64,000 nt of DNA, from NCBI GenBank assembly GCA_003014445.1, contig PYGH01000002.1, positions 62,001 to 126,000 on the forward strand. The letters are read 5' to 3'. The notes under the pieces are model-generated. The model did not search any database. It was not told where the DNA came from and was given only the letters and a program-made list of their open reading frames with translations. Both the position numbers and the translations under genes were made by a program. Below are positions 1 to 9,095 of the stretch, piece after piece. Source of the DNA: Fusobacterium naviforme (GTDB lineage: Bacteria; Bacillota; Clostridia; Lachnospirales; Lachnospiraceae). Every line of letters begins with the position of its first letter. Positions within the stretch are counted from its first letter, which is position 1.

Positions 1-165
1 TTGATTCGAAGTGAGAATGACAGAGGTATTATCCTGCTTCTGGATGAGCGCTTCCTTCACCGCGATTATCGGGTGCTGTTTCCGCGGGAGTGGAGTGACT
101 GTGAGACAATAACAGAGGAAAAACTGAGGGGGCGCCTCTGTGAATTCTGGAGATATCAGAGTTAA
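1..165 (+). CDS. C-terminal end of a DinG/XPD-type ATP-dependent helicase (partial)
   Basis: Frame 1 is open from the window edge to a TAA at 163-165 and gives 54 residues. The fragment has the pattern that closes superfamily 2 DinG/XPD-like helicases: LIRSENDRG, then ILLLDERF, then a short basic/aromatic end (motif VI region). In the family this segment contacts ATP and DNA. Only the tail is visible, so the subgroup (DinG, YoaA or DinG with an exonuclease domain) cannot be told. No terminator follows it; the htpG promoter lies about 35 bp downstream. Confidence 0.7.
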   Translation: MIRSENDRGIILLLDERFLHRDYRVLFPREWSDCETITEEKLRGRLCEFWRYQS

Positions 166-199
166 ATCAGCACTCTCCGCTCATGAGTGCCAAAAAGGA

Positions 200-227
200 T
201 TGACATCTGTTCTATAAGGACTATAAT
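200..227 (+). promoter_or_regulatory. Sigma-A promoter of htpG
   Basis: TTGACA at 200-205 and TATAAT at 222-227, spacer 16 bp. Both boxes match the consensus exactly, implying strong basal transcription. I saw no CIRCE or CtsR operator between the promoter and the gene. Confidence 0.7.
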
Positions 228-303
228 GCAAGATATGAGTTCATATACGGACAGGCACGGTCTGTTTGATTGCTTTACACTATATAGGATGAGGTGATGT
301 TTT

Positions 304-2421
304 ATGGCGGCAAAGAAGGGCAACTTATCAATTAACAGCGACAACATTTTCCCGATTATCAAGAAATGGCTCTATTCCGATCACGATATTTTTGTGCGAG
401 AGCTTGTGTCAAATGGCTGCGATGCCGTGACAAAGCTGAAAAAGCTTGCGCTGATGGGAGAGTACACGGAGAGCGAGGGCGAGAAGTACAGCATTCAGGT
501 GAAGGTGAATCCCGGGGAAAAGAGTCTGAGCTTTACGGATAATGGTCTCGGCATGACAGAGCAGGAGGTGGACGAGTATATCAACCAGATCGCTTTTTCC
601 GGTGCCAGAGATTTTCTCGAAAAATATAAGGACAAGGCAAATGACGATCAGATCATCGGTCATTTCGGCCTTGGATTTTATTCGGCATTTATGGTGGCAG
701 ACAGGGTGAGTATTGACAGCCTGTCCTATCAGGAGGGGGCTGATCCGGTTCACTGGGAGTCCGATGGCGGCGTGGAGTATGAAATGACAGATGGCACGCG
801 CACGGAGCACGGTACAACAGTGACGCTCTATCTGAATGAGGATTGCGCGGAGTTTTCCAATGAATACCGCACCCGTGAGATCCTTGAAAAGTATTGTTCT
901 TTCATGCCGGTTCCGATTCTTCTCTCTGTGGAGGGAGGCGAGCCGCAGAGTGAGATGATAGAGAAGGATGAGCTGCGCGAGGACGACACCATCATCGAGA
1001 CTGTTGTTGAACCTGCGAAGACGGAAGAAAAGGAGAAGGAGGACGGCAGCAAGGAAACGGTAGAGATCGAGCCGTCCTGTGAGCGCTATAAGATCAGAAA
1101 GCGTCCGGAACAGATCAATGAGATTCATCCGCTCTGGACAAAGCACCCGAATGAGTGCACGGAGGAGGAGTATAAGGAATTTTACCGCAAGGTCTTCCTC
1201 GATTACAGAGAGCCGCTGTTCTGGATACATCTGAATATGGATTATCCGTTTAATCTGAAGGGTATACTTTATTTTCCGAAGATCAATATGGAGTATGAGT
1301 CGATTGAGGGAAAGATAAAGCTCTACAACAATCAGGTCTTCATCGCGGATAATATCAAGGAAGTGATTCCGGAGTTTCTGCTGCTCTTAAAGGGCGTGAT
1401 CGACTGCCCGGATCTTCCGCTGAACGTGTCGCGCAGTGCGCTGCAGAACAATGGCTTTGTGAAGAAAATCAGTGATTATATCACCAAAAAGGTCGCGGAC
1501 AAGCTCTCCGGCATGTGCAAGACGGACCGCGAAAACTATGAGAAGTACTGGGATGACATTGCGCCCTTTATCAAGTTTGGCTGTCTGAAAGACGAGAAAT
1601 TTGCAGAAAAGATCAATGACTATATTCTCTTCAAGAATATTGACGGCAAGTACCTGAGCTTAAAGGACTGCATGGAGGAGAACAAAGAGCGCTTTGAAAA
1701 TAAAATCTTCTATGTGACCGACGAGAAGGCGCAGAGTCAGTACATCCGCATGTTCCGCAATCAGAAGATCGATGCGGTGATTCTCCCCCACGCGATTGAT
1801 ATGCCCTTTATCGGACAGCTTGAGCAGAAGAATAAGGATTTGAAATTCCTGCGTATCGACGCCGATTTAAACGAGGCCTTCCGTGAGACAGAGGATACGG
1901 AGCAGAGCGAGGACGCAAAGAAGCAGGACGAGGCTCTCATCAAGGCTGTGAAGAAGGCGATCGGAAATGAGAAGCTGACGATCACGCTTGAGGCCCTGAA
2001 GGACGCAAACACTGCATCTGTCCTCACGCTCTCTGAGGAGAGCCGCCGCATGCAGGACATGATGAAGCAGTACGGCATGGGTGAAAATGAGGATTTCTTT
2101 GCGGGTGAGGGAGAGACGCTGGTTCTGAACACAAGGCATCCGCTGGTCGAGTTCCTTCGCTCTAAGGTTGTGGTGAAGGAGAAAGGTGCTGATACGGAGA
2201 GCAAAGCTTCAGAGCATGCAGAGGCGGTGAATGCCGAAAAGGCCGCTGATTCTGTTCCGACAAAGGCTGCGGCAGAGACAAAGCCCTCTCTCACAAAGCA
2301 GGTCTGTGAGCAGCTCTATGATCTTGCCAGAATTCAGCACGGAAGTCTTGGGGCGGAGCGCATGGCAGAGTTTATTCAGAGAAGCAATACACTGCTTGCG
2401 GCCCTGACAGAGAGACAGTGA
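304..2421 (+). CDS. htpG: Hsp90-family molecular chaperone HtpG
   Basis: Cytosolic ATP-dependent chaperone dimer. The N-terminal GHKL ATPase is recognisable by FVRELVSNGCDA (about residues 32-43), the DNGLGMT loop (about 79-85) and GHFGLGFYS (about 119-127). The middle domain follows from about 270 (LPLNVSRSALQNN segment near 375-385), then the dimerisation domain. The protein is 705 residues, against about 625 for E. coli HtpG. Extra length lies in a charged linker (about 225-262) and an Ala/Glu/Lys-rich stretch (about 625-665). The family-typical SNASDA is SNGCDA here. The start follows a GAGGTGAT ribosome site at 290-297. It is transcribed alone from its own promoter. Confidence 0.95.
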   Translation: MAAKKGNLSINSDNIFPIIKKWLYSDHDIFVRELVSNGCDAVTKLKKLALMGEYTESEGEKYSIQVKVNPGEKSLSFTDNGLGMTEQEVDEYINQIAFSGARDFLEKYKDKANDDQIIGHFGLGFYSAFMVADRVSIDSLSYQEGADPVHWESDGGVEYEMTDGTRTEHGTTVTLYLNEDCAEFSNEYRTREILEKYCSFMPVPILLSVEGGEPQSEMIEKDELREDDTIIETVVEPAKTEEKEKEDGSKETVEIEPSCERYKIRKRPEQINEIHPLWTKHPNECTEEEYKEFYRKVFLDYREPLFWIHLNMDYPFNLKGILYFPKINMEYESIEGKIKLYNNQVFIADNIKEVIPEFLLLLKGVIDCPDLPLNVSRSALQNNGFVKKISDYITKKVADKLSGMCKTDRENYEKYWDDIAPFIKFGCLKDEKFAEKINDYILFKNIDGKYLSLKDCMEENKERFENKIFYVTDEKAQSQYIRMFRNQKIDAVILPHAIDMPFIGQLEQKNKDLKFLRIDADLNEAFRETEDTEQSEDAKKQDEALIKAVKKAIGNEKLTITLEALKDANTASVLTLSEESRRMQDMMKQYGMGENEDFFAGEGETLVLNTRHPLVEFLRSKVVVKEKGADTESKASEHAEAVNAEKAADSVPTKAAAETKPSLTKQVCEQLYDLARIQHGSLGAERMAEFIQRSNTLLAALTERQ

Positions 2422-2423
2422 AG

Positions 2424-2455
2424 GACCTTTGGCTGAAAGTCTCAGCCTGCGGGTC
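2424..2455 (+). terminator. Hairpin after htpG
   Basis: GACC...GGTC enclosing GGCTGA...TCAGCC makes a two-part stem just after the htpG stop. There is no good T tract, so termination is probable but not certain. Confidence 0.4.
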
Positions 2456-2524
2456 TGATCCAAAGAAGCACTTGCAATTATTGTAAACCTGTGTTAGAGT
2501 GACAATGATAACAGTTAAACTTAG

Positions 2525-2558
2525 AAAGTGTGGGCCGAGAGGTCCACACTTTTAGTTT
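2525..2558 (+). promoter_or_regulatory. Leader hairpin/attenuator before rimP
   Basis: AAAGTGTGG at 2525-2533 pairs perfectly with CCACACTTT at 2544-2552, followed by a T-rich TTTAGTTTG. It resembles an intrinsic terminator about 50 bp ahead of the first gene of the rimP-nusA-infB operon, so it may attenuate the operon. An alternative reading is a plain terminator for upstream transcripts. Confidence 0.5.
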
Positions 2559-2599
2559 GTATCGCGGCGGAAAGAACGAACATTCAGGAGGGAAGTTAT

Positions 2600-3064
2600 T
2601 TGGCAAAGCATGAGAGCTATGTGCAGCGCACAGAGCAATTTCTTGCAGAATTACAGAAAACCATGGATTTTGAAGTGGTGGATGTAGAATTTGTGAGAGA
2701 GGCGGGAAGCTGGTATCTCAGGGCGTACTGTGACATGGAGGGCGGCATCGGCATTGATGACTGTGCCGACATCAGCCGCAGGCTCTCAGACTGGCTGGAT
2801 CAGGAGGACTTCATCCCGGAGAACTATATTCTGGAAGTCAGCTCTCCCGGACTTGGCAGACAGCTGAAGAAGGACAAGGATTTTATCAGGGAGAGGGGAA
2901 AGAGGGTCGAGGCGAAGCTCTACCGGGCTATCAACGGAAGCAAAGAAATTTCCGGCACGCTCGGCGACTTTGACAGCTCCGTGATCACTCTTATAGATGG
3001 AGAGACAGAGCTGAAACTGGAGAGAAGTAACATTGCCATGCTGCGGCTGGCGATTGATTTTTAA
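2600..3064 (+). CDS. rimP: Ribosome maturation factor RimP
   Basis: Needed for late assembly of the 30S subunit. The 154-residue product has the RimP pattern: DFEVVDVEFVRE near the N-terminus, then LRAYCDMEGGIGIDDCADISR, then NYILEVSSPGLGRQL, and a C-terminal SH3-like domain. I chose TTG at 2600 because AGGAGGGA (2587-2594) lies just upstream and the product MAKHESYVQ fits family length. An in-frame ATG at 2528 would run through the leader hairpin and is unlikely. First gene of the nusA-infB operon. Confidence 0.92.
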   Translation: MAKHESYVQRTEQFLAELQKTMDFEVVDVEFVREAGSWYLRAYCDMEGGIGIDDCADISRRLSDWLDQEDFIPENYILEVSSPGLGRQLKKDKDFIRERGKRVEAKLYRAINGSKEISGTLGDFDSSVITLIDGETELKLERSNIAMLRLAIDF

Positions 3065-3093
3065 ATCGGACAACGGAGGAAAAACGAAGGACC

Positions 3094-4287
3094 ATGAGAA
3101 AGACTACAAAGGAACCGGTCGAGAGCGGGAACGAGCTGAAGGAAGCCATTGAGCTCCTGGAGCGTGAGAAGAATATCAGCAAGGATTCGCTTCTTGATGC
3201 CATTCAGAATTCGCTGCTCAGTGCCTGTAAGAACAGTTATGGCACGGCGGATAATGTCGATATCCTGATGGACAGAGACAGCTGCAAATACAGAGTGATG
3301 CAGAAGAAGACCGTTGTCGAGGAAATGCCGGAGAAGCCAAGCGCAGAGGAGAAGGCTACAATGATCTCCCTTGCAGAGGCGAAGATGATCGATGCAAAGT
3401 ATGAGGCCGGAGACATCGTTCCGATTGAGATCAAATCCAGAGAGTTCGGCCGCATTGCGACCGGGATTGCAAAGAATGTGATCCTCCAGAAGATACGCGA
3501 GGAAGAGAGAAAGGTAATTTACAACGATTACTTTGAAAAAGAGAAGGATATTATCACCGGTATTGTGCAGCGTCACGTTGGGAACAATCTTTCCATCAGT
3601 CTGGGGCGCTGCGATACACTGCTCACTGAGAGCGAGCAGGTGAAGGGGGAGGAATTCAATCCCACAGACCGGATCAAGCTCTATGTCGTGGAGGTCAAGG
3701 ACACGCCGAGAGGGCCAAAGATCACAGTCTCCCGCTCTCATCCGGAGCTGGTGAAGCGTCTGTTCGAGCAGGAGGTTACGGAGGTGCGTGACGGCACAGT
3801 GGAGATCAGAGCGATCGCCCGCGAGGCCGGCTCCAGAACCAAGATGGCTGTCTGGTCGAACGACCCGAATGTGGATCCGGTCGGCGCCTGCGTCGGCATG
3901 AACGGAGCGCGCGTCAATGCGGTGGTCGATGAACTGCGCGGAGAGAAGATTGATATTATCAACTGGGATGAAAATCCTGCTTACCTGATTGAGAATGCAC
4001 TGAGCCCGGCGAAGGTGATTCTTGTTATGGCGGATGAGGAGGGAAGAGAGGCGCAGGTGATCGTCCCCGATTACCAGCTCTCACTCGCCATCGGCAAGGA
4101 GGGACAGAACGCCCGCCTGGCGGCAAAGCTCACCGGTTTCAAGATTGATATCAAGAGTGAGACACAGGCGCAGGAGAGCGGACTCTTTGATGAGCTCGGC
4201 ATTGATTATCAGACAGAGGGCAGCACTGAGATTGAGGGAGAGCTTTACAGTGAAGAATCCGGTCCGACCGAGCCGGAGGGAGAATAA
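3094..4287 (+). CDS. nusA: Transcription termination/antitermination factor NusA
   Basis: RNA-polymerase-binding pausing and termination factor. The N-terminal domain (from KNISKDSLLDAIQNSL), an S1 domain (about 130-205) and two KH domains are visible; GMNGARVNAVVDELRGEKI marks KH1 and AIGKEGQNARLAAKLTGFKI marks KH2. At 397 residues it has no C-terminal acidic AR repeats, which is normal for Firmicutes. The start ATG has a rather distant GGAGGA (3075-3080, 13 bp away). That gives a 10-13 residue N-terminal extension relative to most homologues. It follows rimP by 29 bp. Confidence 0.95.
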   Translation: MRKTTKEPVESGNELKEAIELLEREKNISKDSLLDAIQNSLLSACKNSYGTADNVDILMDRDSCKYRVMQKKTVVEEMPEKPSAEEKATMISLAEAKMIDAKYEAGDIVPIEIKSREFGRIATGIAKNVILQKIREEERKVIYNDYFEKEKDIITGIVQRHVGNNLSISLGRCDTLLTESEQVKGEEFNPTDRIKLYVVEVKDTPRGPKITVSRSHPELVKRLFEQEVTEVRDGTVEIRAIAREAGSRTKMAVWSNDPNVDPVGACVGMNGARVNAVVDELRGEKIDIINWDENPAYLIENALSPAKVILVMADEEGREAQVIVPDYQLSLAIGKEGQNARLAAKLTGFKIDIKSETQAQESGLFDELGIDYQTEGSTEIEGELYSEESGPTEPEGE

Positions 4288-4290
4288 GGC

Positions 4291-4563
4291 TTGAAGAAAA
4301 TACCGATTCGTACCTGCATAGGATGTGGAAGCGAGAGGCCGAAGCAGGAGCTGCTGCGCATTGTCAGAACTGCCGGGGGAGAGATTTTTATGGATCCCGG
4401 CGGAAAGAGTAACGGCAGAGGCGCCTATATCTGCAAAAATCCTGAATGTCTTCAGAGAGCGTGGAAGACAAAGGGGCTGGATCGCTCCTTTCGCGAGGCT
4501 GTTTCAAGAGCCGTGTACGAGCGTCTGGAAAAGGAGATGACTGCATATGCGGACAGAGGATAG
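4291..4563 (+). CDS. ylxR: YlxR/RnpM family RNA-binding protein (DUF448)
   Basis: Small nucleic-acid-binding protein of the nusA-infB operon; in Bacillus the family (RnpM) has been linked to RNase P modulation. The 90-residue product starts with RTCIGCG and continues to GRGAYICKNPEC, the family's signature cysteines. The start is TTG at 4291, three bases after the nusA stop, with GGAGGGAG at 4276-4283. It overlaps ylxQ by 17 bp, implying translational coupling. Confidence 0.9.
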   Translation: MKKIPIRTCIGCGSERPKQELLRIVRTAGGEIFMDPGGKSNGRGAYICKNPECLQRAWKTKGLDRSFREAVSRAVYERLEKEMTAYADRG

Positions 4564-4915
4564 AGCGCTGGGACTGATCGGAATGGCGCAGCGGGCAGGA
4601 AAGCTTGCAAGCGGAGAATTTTCGACAGAAAAGCTCATTCAGAGCGGAAGAGCTTTTCTGGTGATTGTTGCGGAGGATGCCTCGGAAAACACGAGAAAGC
4701 GTTTTCAGGACAAATGTACATTTTATGAAATTCCGTGTTTTGTATTTGAGACACGGGAGCGGCTTGGACGAGCTATTGGAAAGGAGCTGCGTGCCTCTCT
4801 TGCAATTGGAGACGAAAATCTCGCAGGAGCAGTGGAAAAACTGCTCAGACAGTTTGAAGCCGGAAGTCAGGCATCGGATACAGATAAAAAAGCAACGGAT
4901 GGACAACAGATATGA
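4547..4915 (+). CDS. ylxQ: L7Ae-family ribosomal protein YlxQ
   Basis: A kink-turn RNA-binding protein of the L7Ae/L30e/S12e family. The 122-residue product contains ALGLIGMAQRAGKLASG at the start and FLVIVAEDASENTR in the centre, both typical of YlxQ. A good AAGGAGA (4531-4537) sits 9 bp upstream of ATG, inside the end of ylxR. Its exact target is unsettled in the family; position between ylxR and infB is the usual one. Confidence 0.88.
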   Translation: MRTEDRALGLIGMAQRAGKLASGEFSTEKLIQSGRAFLVIVAEDASENTRKRFQDKCTFYEIPCFVFETRERLGRAIGKELRASLAIGDENLAGAVEKLLRQFEAGSQASDTDKKATDGQQI

Positions 4916-4988
4916 CAGAGTAAATCAGGAGTACAGCGCGGATGCGTTCCGCAAGTATGATAAGCCGAAAAAATGGAGGCCCAGGTAG
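4899..4988 (+). CDS. Possible 29-residue ORF overlapping the infB start
   Basis: An ATG at 4899 opens a 29-residue frame rich in Asp, Arg and Lys ([10 protein letters not shown]... ending PKKWRPR). It stops at TAG 4986-4988, sharing its last base with the GTG start of infB (TAGTG). No clear ribosome site precedes it, as it begins inside ylxQ. It could be a short coupling ORF or only a chance frame in a spacer. No function is recognised. Confidence 0.3.
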   Translation: MDNRYDRVNQEYSADAFRKYDKPKKWRPR

Positions 4989-7738
4989 TGAAGAAAACAG
5001 AAACATCAGAGACAGCGAAAAAAGTAGAGGTAAATACAGCGCCGGCAGGCGAGAATACTGCATCAGCAGCGGAGCAGAGTGCGGAGGCGGCACCGAAGAA
5101 GAAAAAATTCACGGCGGTTTTCCGCCCGCAGAATGCCCAGCAGATCCGGGTAAAGCCGAAGAGCAGCCCAAAGCCCGCAAGGACTAAGACCGCAGCTGCG
5201 CCGAAGGATAGTGAGAAGGAGCTGAAGCAGGGCGTTCAGCCGGACAATCATGCAGCAAAGCCCGCTGAGAAGGCGGCTCCCGCTGCCAGAACGGAGAAGC
5301 CGGAGACGGATACTGCGGCAAAGAGCACGGAGCAAAAGACCGCAGCAAAGCCTGTTGCGCCTGTGAGACCAGCAGCTCCGGTAAGACATACAGCTCCGAC
5401 CAGACCCGTCGGAAGCATCATAAGAAATGGTGTTGTGGTTCAGCTCAATACGCTGCAGGGCGATAGACCGCAGGGGAACTATCAGAGCCGCGGCGGACAG
5501 GCCGGCAGACCTGCACAGGGTGATCGCCGCCAGGGAAGCTATGGCAACCGCAGCGGCAGCTATCAGGGCGGCAGACCCGCGCAGGGACAGAATGGAAGCT
5601 CCGGCGGCCGCAGCTCCGGCGGATATCAGGGCAATCGAAACGGCCAGACGCAGGGCGGAAGCTACGGCAACCGCAGCGGCAGCTATCAGGGCGGCAGACC
5701 TGCACAGGGACAGGGCGGTAGATCCGGTTCCTTCAGTGCGCGTCCGGGCAGCGGCTATGACAATAGGAAGGGCGGAAACTTTGCCTCCAAGAATGTCGGC
5801 GGCGGGGATACTCCGCTTGTGAAGAAGCCGGTCAGCAACCGTCCGAGCAAGAATAACTTCAAGGATAAAAATGACAAGCGCTACAAGACAGAGGATGGCT
5901 TTAAGAACGGCAAGGGCGGCAAGGTGACACGTCACCCCTTCATCATGCCGGAGAAGCCGAAGGCTGCAAAGGTAGAGGAGGAGATCAAGGAGATTATTCT
6001 TCCGGAGAATATTACCATCAGTGAGCTCGCGAAGAAGATGAAGAAGAACGCCTCCGAGCTCATCAAGAAGCTCTTTGCAAAGGGGGAGCTTTATACTATC
6101 AATTCGGAGATTCCCTACGAGAAGGCGGAGGAGCTCGCGCTTGAGTATGAGATCCTCTGCTCTCCGGAGGAGAAGATCGACGTGATCGCGGAGCTCCTGA
6201 AGGAGGAGAAGGAGGATGTCGGGGAGATGGTCTCCCGTCCGCCGGTTGTCTGCGTCATGGGTCACGTTGACCACGGCAAGACCTCTCTGCTCGACGCAAT
6301 CCGTAAGACCAGCGTTACAAGCCGCGAGGCCGGAGGCATCACCCAGCATATCGGCGCTTATATGGTGAAGGTTAAGGATCGCCCGATCACCTTCCTCGAT
6401 ACACCCGGACATGAGGCATTTACAGCGATGCGTATGCGCGGCGCACAGTCCACGGATATCGCAGTTCTGGTAGTCGCGGCGGATGATGGCATCATGCCGC
6501 AGACCGTCGAGGCGATCAACCATGCAAAGGCTGCGGGAGTAGATATTATTGTCGCAATCAATAAGATCGATAAGCCCGCGGCAAATATTGAGCGCGTCAA
6601 GCAGGAGCTCATGCAGTACGAGCTTGTCGCAGAGGACTGGGGCGGAACCACAATCTGCTGCCCGATCTCTGCAAAGACGCATGAAGGAATTGAAAATCTC
6701 TTGGAGATGATACTGCTCACAGCGGATGTGAAGGAGCTGAAGGCAAATCCGAACAGAAATGCCCGCGGGCTTGTGGTTGAGGCGCAGCTTGACAAGGGCA
6801 AGGGGCCGGTTGCGACCGTTCTGGTTCAGAAGGGAACCCTGCACGTCGGTGACTTCGTGGCGGCGGGCTCCTGCTACGGAAAGATCAGAGCCATGCTGAA
6901 CGACAAGGGCATGCGCGTGAAGGAGGCGAAGCCTTCCACTCCTGTGGAGATTCAGGGCCTCAGCGCAGTGCCGAATGCGGGCGAGATCTTCGTCGCCATG
7001 GACAGCGACAAGGAGGCCAAGGACTTTGCGGCAACCTTTGTCAGCGAGGGCAAGAACAAGCTGATTGAGGAGACCAAGGCGAAGCTCTCTCTCGATGATC
7101 TCTTCGGGCAGATCAAGGCCGGCGAAATTAAGGAACTGCCGCTCATTGTCAAGGCAGATGTTCAGGGCTCTGTGGAGGCAGTCAAGCAATCTCTGAGCAA
7201 GCTCTCCAATGAAGAGGTGCAGGTGCGCGTGATTCACAGCGCGGTCGGCGCCATCAGTGAATCGGATGTGGCTCTCGCGAGTGCCAGCAATGCGATCATC
7301 ATCGGCTTTAATGTGCGCCCGGATGCAACGGCAAAATCCATCGCAGAGCACGAGCATGTCGATATACGCCTCTACAAGGTGATTTATCAGGCGATTGAGG
7401 ATATTGAGCACGCACTGAGCGGCATGCTTGCGCCGGTATTTGAGGAAAAAGTGATCGGTCACGCGGAGGTGAGAGCACTGTTCAAGGCCTCCGGTGTCGG
7501 AACCATCGCGGGCTCCTATGTGCTTGACGGAAAAATTCAGCGTGGCTGCAAGGCGCGTATCACCCGCGAGGGAGAGCAGATCTTTGACGGCGATCTCGCC
7601 TCTCTCAAGAGATTCAAGGATGATGTCAAAGAGGTGAATGCCGGCTATGAGTGCGGTCTGGTATTTGAGAAGTTCAATGACCTTATGGAGGGCGATCTGG
7701 TTGAGGCCTACGCCATGGTAGAGGTACCGAGGAAATAA
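4988..7738 (+). CDS. infB: Translation initiation factor IF-2
   Basis: GTPase that places fMet-tRNA on the 30S subunit. Residues 1-160 are Ala/Lys/Pro-rich and about 165-285 form a Gly/Arg/Gln/Ser-rich low-complexity region with repeated [16 protein letters not shown] blocks. The conserved IF2_N segment follows (about 335-390), then the G domain: GHVDHGKT at about 425, DTPGHEAF at about 471, NKID at about 525. Domains II-IV end at the stop. I prefer GTG 4988, because GGAGG at 4975-4979 is 8 bp upstream. ATG 4973 would overlap that site and have none of its own. Length 916 residues. Confidence 0.95.
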   Translation: MKKTETSETAKKVEVNTAPAGENTASAAEQSAEAAPKKKKFTAVFRPQNAQQIRVKPKSSPKPARTKTAAAPKDSEKELKQGVQPDNHAAKPAEKAAPAARTEKPETDTAAKSTEQKTAAKPVAPVRPAAPVRHTAPTRPVGSIIRNGVVVQLNTLQGDRPQGNYQSRGGQAGRPAQGDRRQGSYGNRSGSYQGGRPAQGQNGSSGGRSSGGYQGNRNGQTQGGSYGNRSGSYQGGRPAQGQGGRSGSFSARPGSGYDNRKGGNFASKNVGGGDTPLVKKPVSNRPSKNNFKDKNDKRYKTEDGFKNGKGGKVTRHPFIMPEKPKAAKVEEEIKEIILPENITISELAKKMKKNASELIKKLFAKGELYTINSEIPYEKAEELALEYEILCSPEEKIDVIAELLKEEKEDVGEMVSRPPVVCVMGHVDHGKTSLLDAIRKTSVTSREAGGITQHIGAYMVKVKDRPITFLDTPGHEAFTAMRMRGAQSTDIAVLVVAADDGIMPQTVEAINHAKAAGVDIIVAINKIDKPAANIERVKQELMQYELVAEDWGGTTICCPISAKTHEGIENLLEMILLTADVKELKANPNRNARGLVVEAQLDKGKGPVATVLVQKGTLHVGDFVAAGSCYGKIRAMLNDKGMRVKEAKPSTPVEIQGLSAVPNAGEIFVAMDSDKEAKDFAATFVSEGKNKLIEETKAKLSLDDLFGQIKAGEIKELPLIVKADVQGSVEAVKQSLSKLSNEEVQVRVIHSAVGAISESDVALASASNAIIIGFNVRPDATAKSIAEHEHVDIRLYKVIYQAIEDIEHALSGMLAPVFEEKVIGHAEVRALFKASGVGTIAGSYVLDGKIQRGCKARITREGEQIFDGDLASLKRFKDDVKEVNAGYECGLVFEKFNDLMEGDLVEAYAMVEVPRK

Positions 7739-7742
7739 CAAG

Positions 7743-8138
7743 ATGAAAAAAGGCAGCATTAAAAATACAAGAATCAATGCTGAGGTACGCAAGGAGATTC
7801 AGTCTGTCGTGATGAACGGGATCAAGGATCCGCGCATCAGTCCGATGACCAGCATCACGGACGCGCGGGTCACTGCGGACCTGAAGTACTGTACTGTTTA
7901 TGTCAGTGTGCTGGGAAATGACGCGGCGGTGGAGGATACACTTGCGGGACTGAAGAGTGCCACCGGATTTATTCGCCGTGAGCTTGCCCGCACGATCAAT
8001 CTCCGCATCACACCGGAGCTCCGCTTTGTCGCGGACCGATCCCTTGCCTATGGCGCTCATATCGACAGCATACTGGATGAGCTGAAGAAGGACAGAGAGG
8101 GCGAAGAAAATACAGCGGAAGACGAAGAAGAGGCATAA
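7743..8138 (+). CDS. rbfA: Ribosome-binding factor A
   Basis: Cold-shock factor for 30S maturation and 16S 5' end processing. The 131-residue product has the single type-II KH fold signature: INAEVRKEIQSVV, the DPRI motif, then CTVYVSV and the LRITPELRFVADRS strand. It ends in a short acidic tail (EGEENTAEDEEEA). It starts 4 bp after infB and is co-transcribed. Length and position are typical. Confidence 0.95.
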   Translation: MKKGSIKNTRINAEVRKEIQSVVMNGIKDPRISPMTSITDARVTADLKYCTVYVSVLGNDAAVEDTLAGLKSATGFIRRELARTINLRITPELRFVADRSLAYGAHIDSILDELKKDREGEENTAEDEEEA

Positions 8139-9095
8139 ATGAACACTTTGCTTTTGGAAAGAATCGCTGCTGCGAGGAGCATTGCACTGTTTGGGCATGT
8201 GCGTCCGGATGGGGACTGTGTCGGCTCCACTCTGGCACTTTACAATTACATACGAAGCACAGCACCAGAGAAGCGGGTCAGTATCTGTCTGGAACAGCCA
8301 ATGGCAAAATTTGCTTATCTTGAGGGATTTCAGAATATCGTGAAAGATCCGGCACAGGGCATACATGCAGAGCTCGCAATAGCCCTGGATGTCTCGGATC
8401 ACGGCCGGCTCGGTGATTTTGCTGCGCTCTTTGATGCAGCAAAGCGGAGCCTCAATATTGACCACCATGTGACCAATCCACATTTCGCGATGGAGACAAT
8501 CTGTGAGCCGGAGCGGAGCTCTACCTGTGAGCTTCTCTATACGCTGCTTCCGGAGCAGGAGATCAGCCGGGAGATTGCGGCCTGCCTCTACACGGGCATC
8601 ATCACGGATACAGGAGTGTTCAAGTATTCTCAGACCAGCGCAGAGACCATGCGGATTGCCGGAGTGCTGATGGAGACGGGTATCCCCTTTGGAGATATGA
8701 TTGATGTCGCCTACTACAGAAAGACCTTCGTGCAGAACCGCATTCTCGGCAGGGCGCTGACAAAGGCCGTCTCTGTGCTGGACGGCCGACTGATCTACGC
8801 TGTTATCACCCTGGAGGATAAGGCGGAATACGGCGCAAGCTCCATGGATCTTGACGGCATCGCAGAACAGCTGCGACTTACGGAGGGGGTGGAATGCTCT
8901 GTGCTGTGCGGCGAAACAGAGCCAGGCGAGTTCAAGCTGTCCATGCGCTCCTATGAGAAGGTAAATGTATCAGAGATTGCCGCCTGCTTTGGCGGCGGCG
9001 GGCATATCCGCGCTGCCGGCTGCACGGTCCGGATGCCGGCGGAGGAGATCATGCGCGCTGTCACAGAAAAGATAAGAGGGCAGCTCCTATGCTGA
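8139..9095 (+). CDS. nrnA: DHH-family phosphoesterase NrnA (oligoribonuclease/pAp phosphatase)
   Basis: Degrades short RNA oligomers (nanoRNA) and dephosphorylates pAp in the family. The DHH domain has GHVRPDGDCVGS (about 19-30) and the IDHH metal motif (about residues 107-110). The DHHA1 domain ends with GGGGHIRAAG. Length 318 residues, the usual size. It starts immediately after the rbfA stop and overlaps truB by 7 bp, so it belongs to the same operon. Metal ligands appear complete. Confidence 0.92.
   Translation: MNTLLLERIAAARSIALFGHVRPDGDCVGSTLALYNYIRSTAPEKRVSICLEQPMAKFAYLEGFQNIVKDPAQGIHAELAIALDVSDHGRLGDFAALFDAAKRSLNIDHHVTNPHFAMETICEPERSSTCELLYTLLPEQEISREIAACLYTGIITDTGVFKYSQTSAETMRIAGVLMETGIPFGDMIDVAYYRKTFVQNRILGRALTKAVSVLDGRLIYAVITLEDKAEYGASSMDLDGIAEQLRLTEGVECSVLCGETEPGEFKLSMRSYEKVNVSEIAACFGGGGHIRAAGCTVRMPAEEIMRAVTEKIRGQLLC

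Noticed and set aside
5063-7792. A 909-residue minus-strand open frame opposite infB and rbfA
   Set aside because: It mirrors infB codons and is rich in His/Leu/Arg with no domain. The plus-strand genes are certain.
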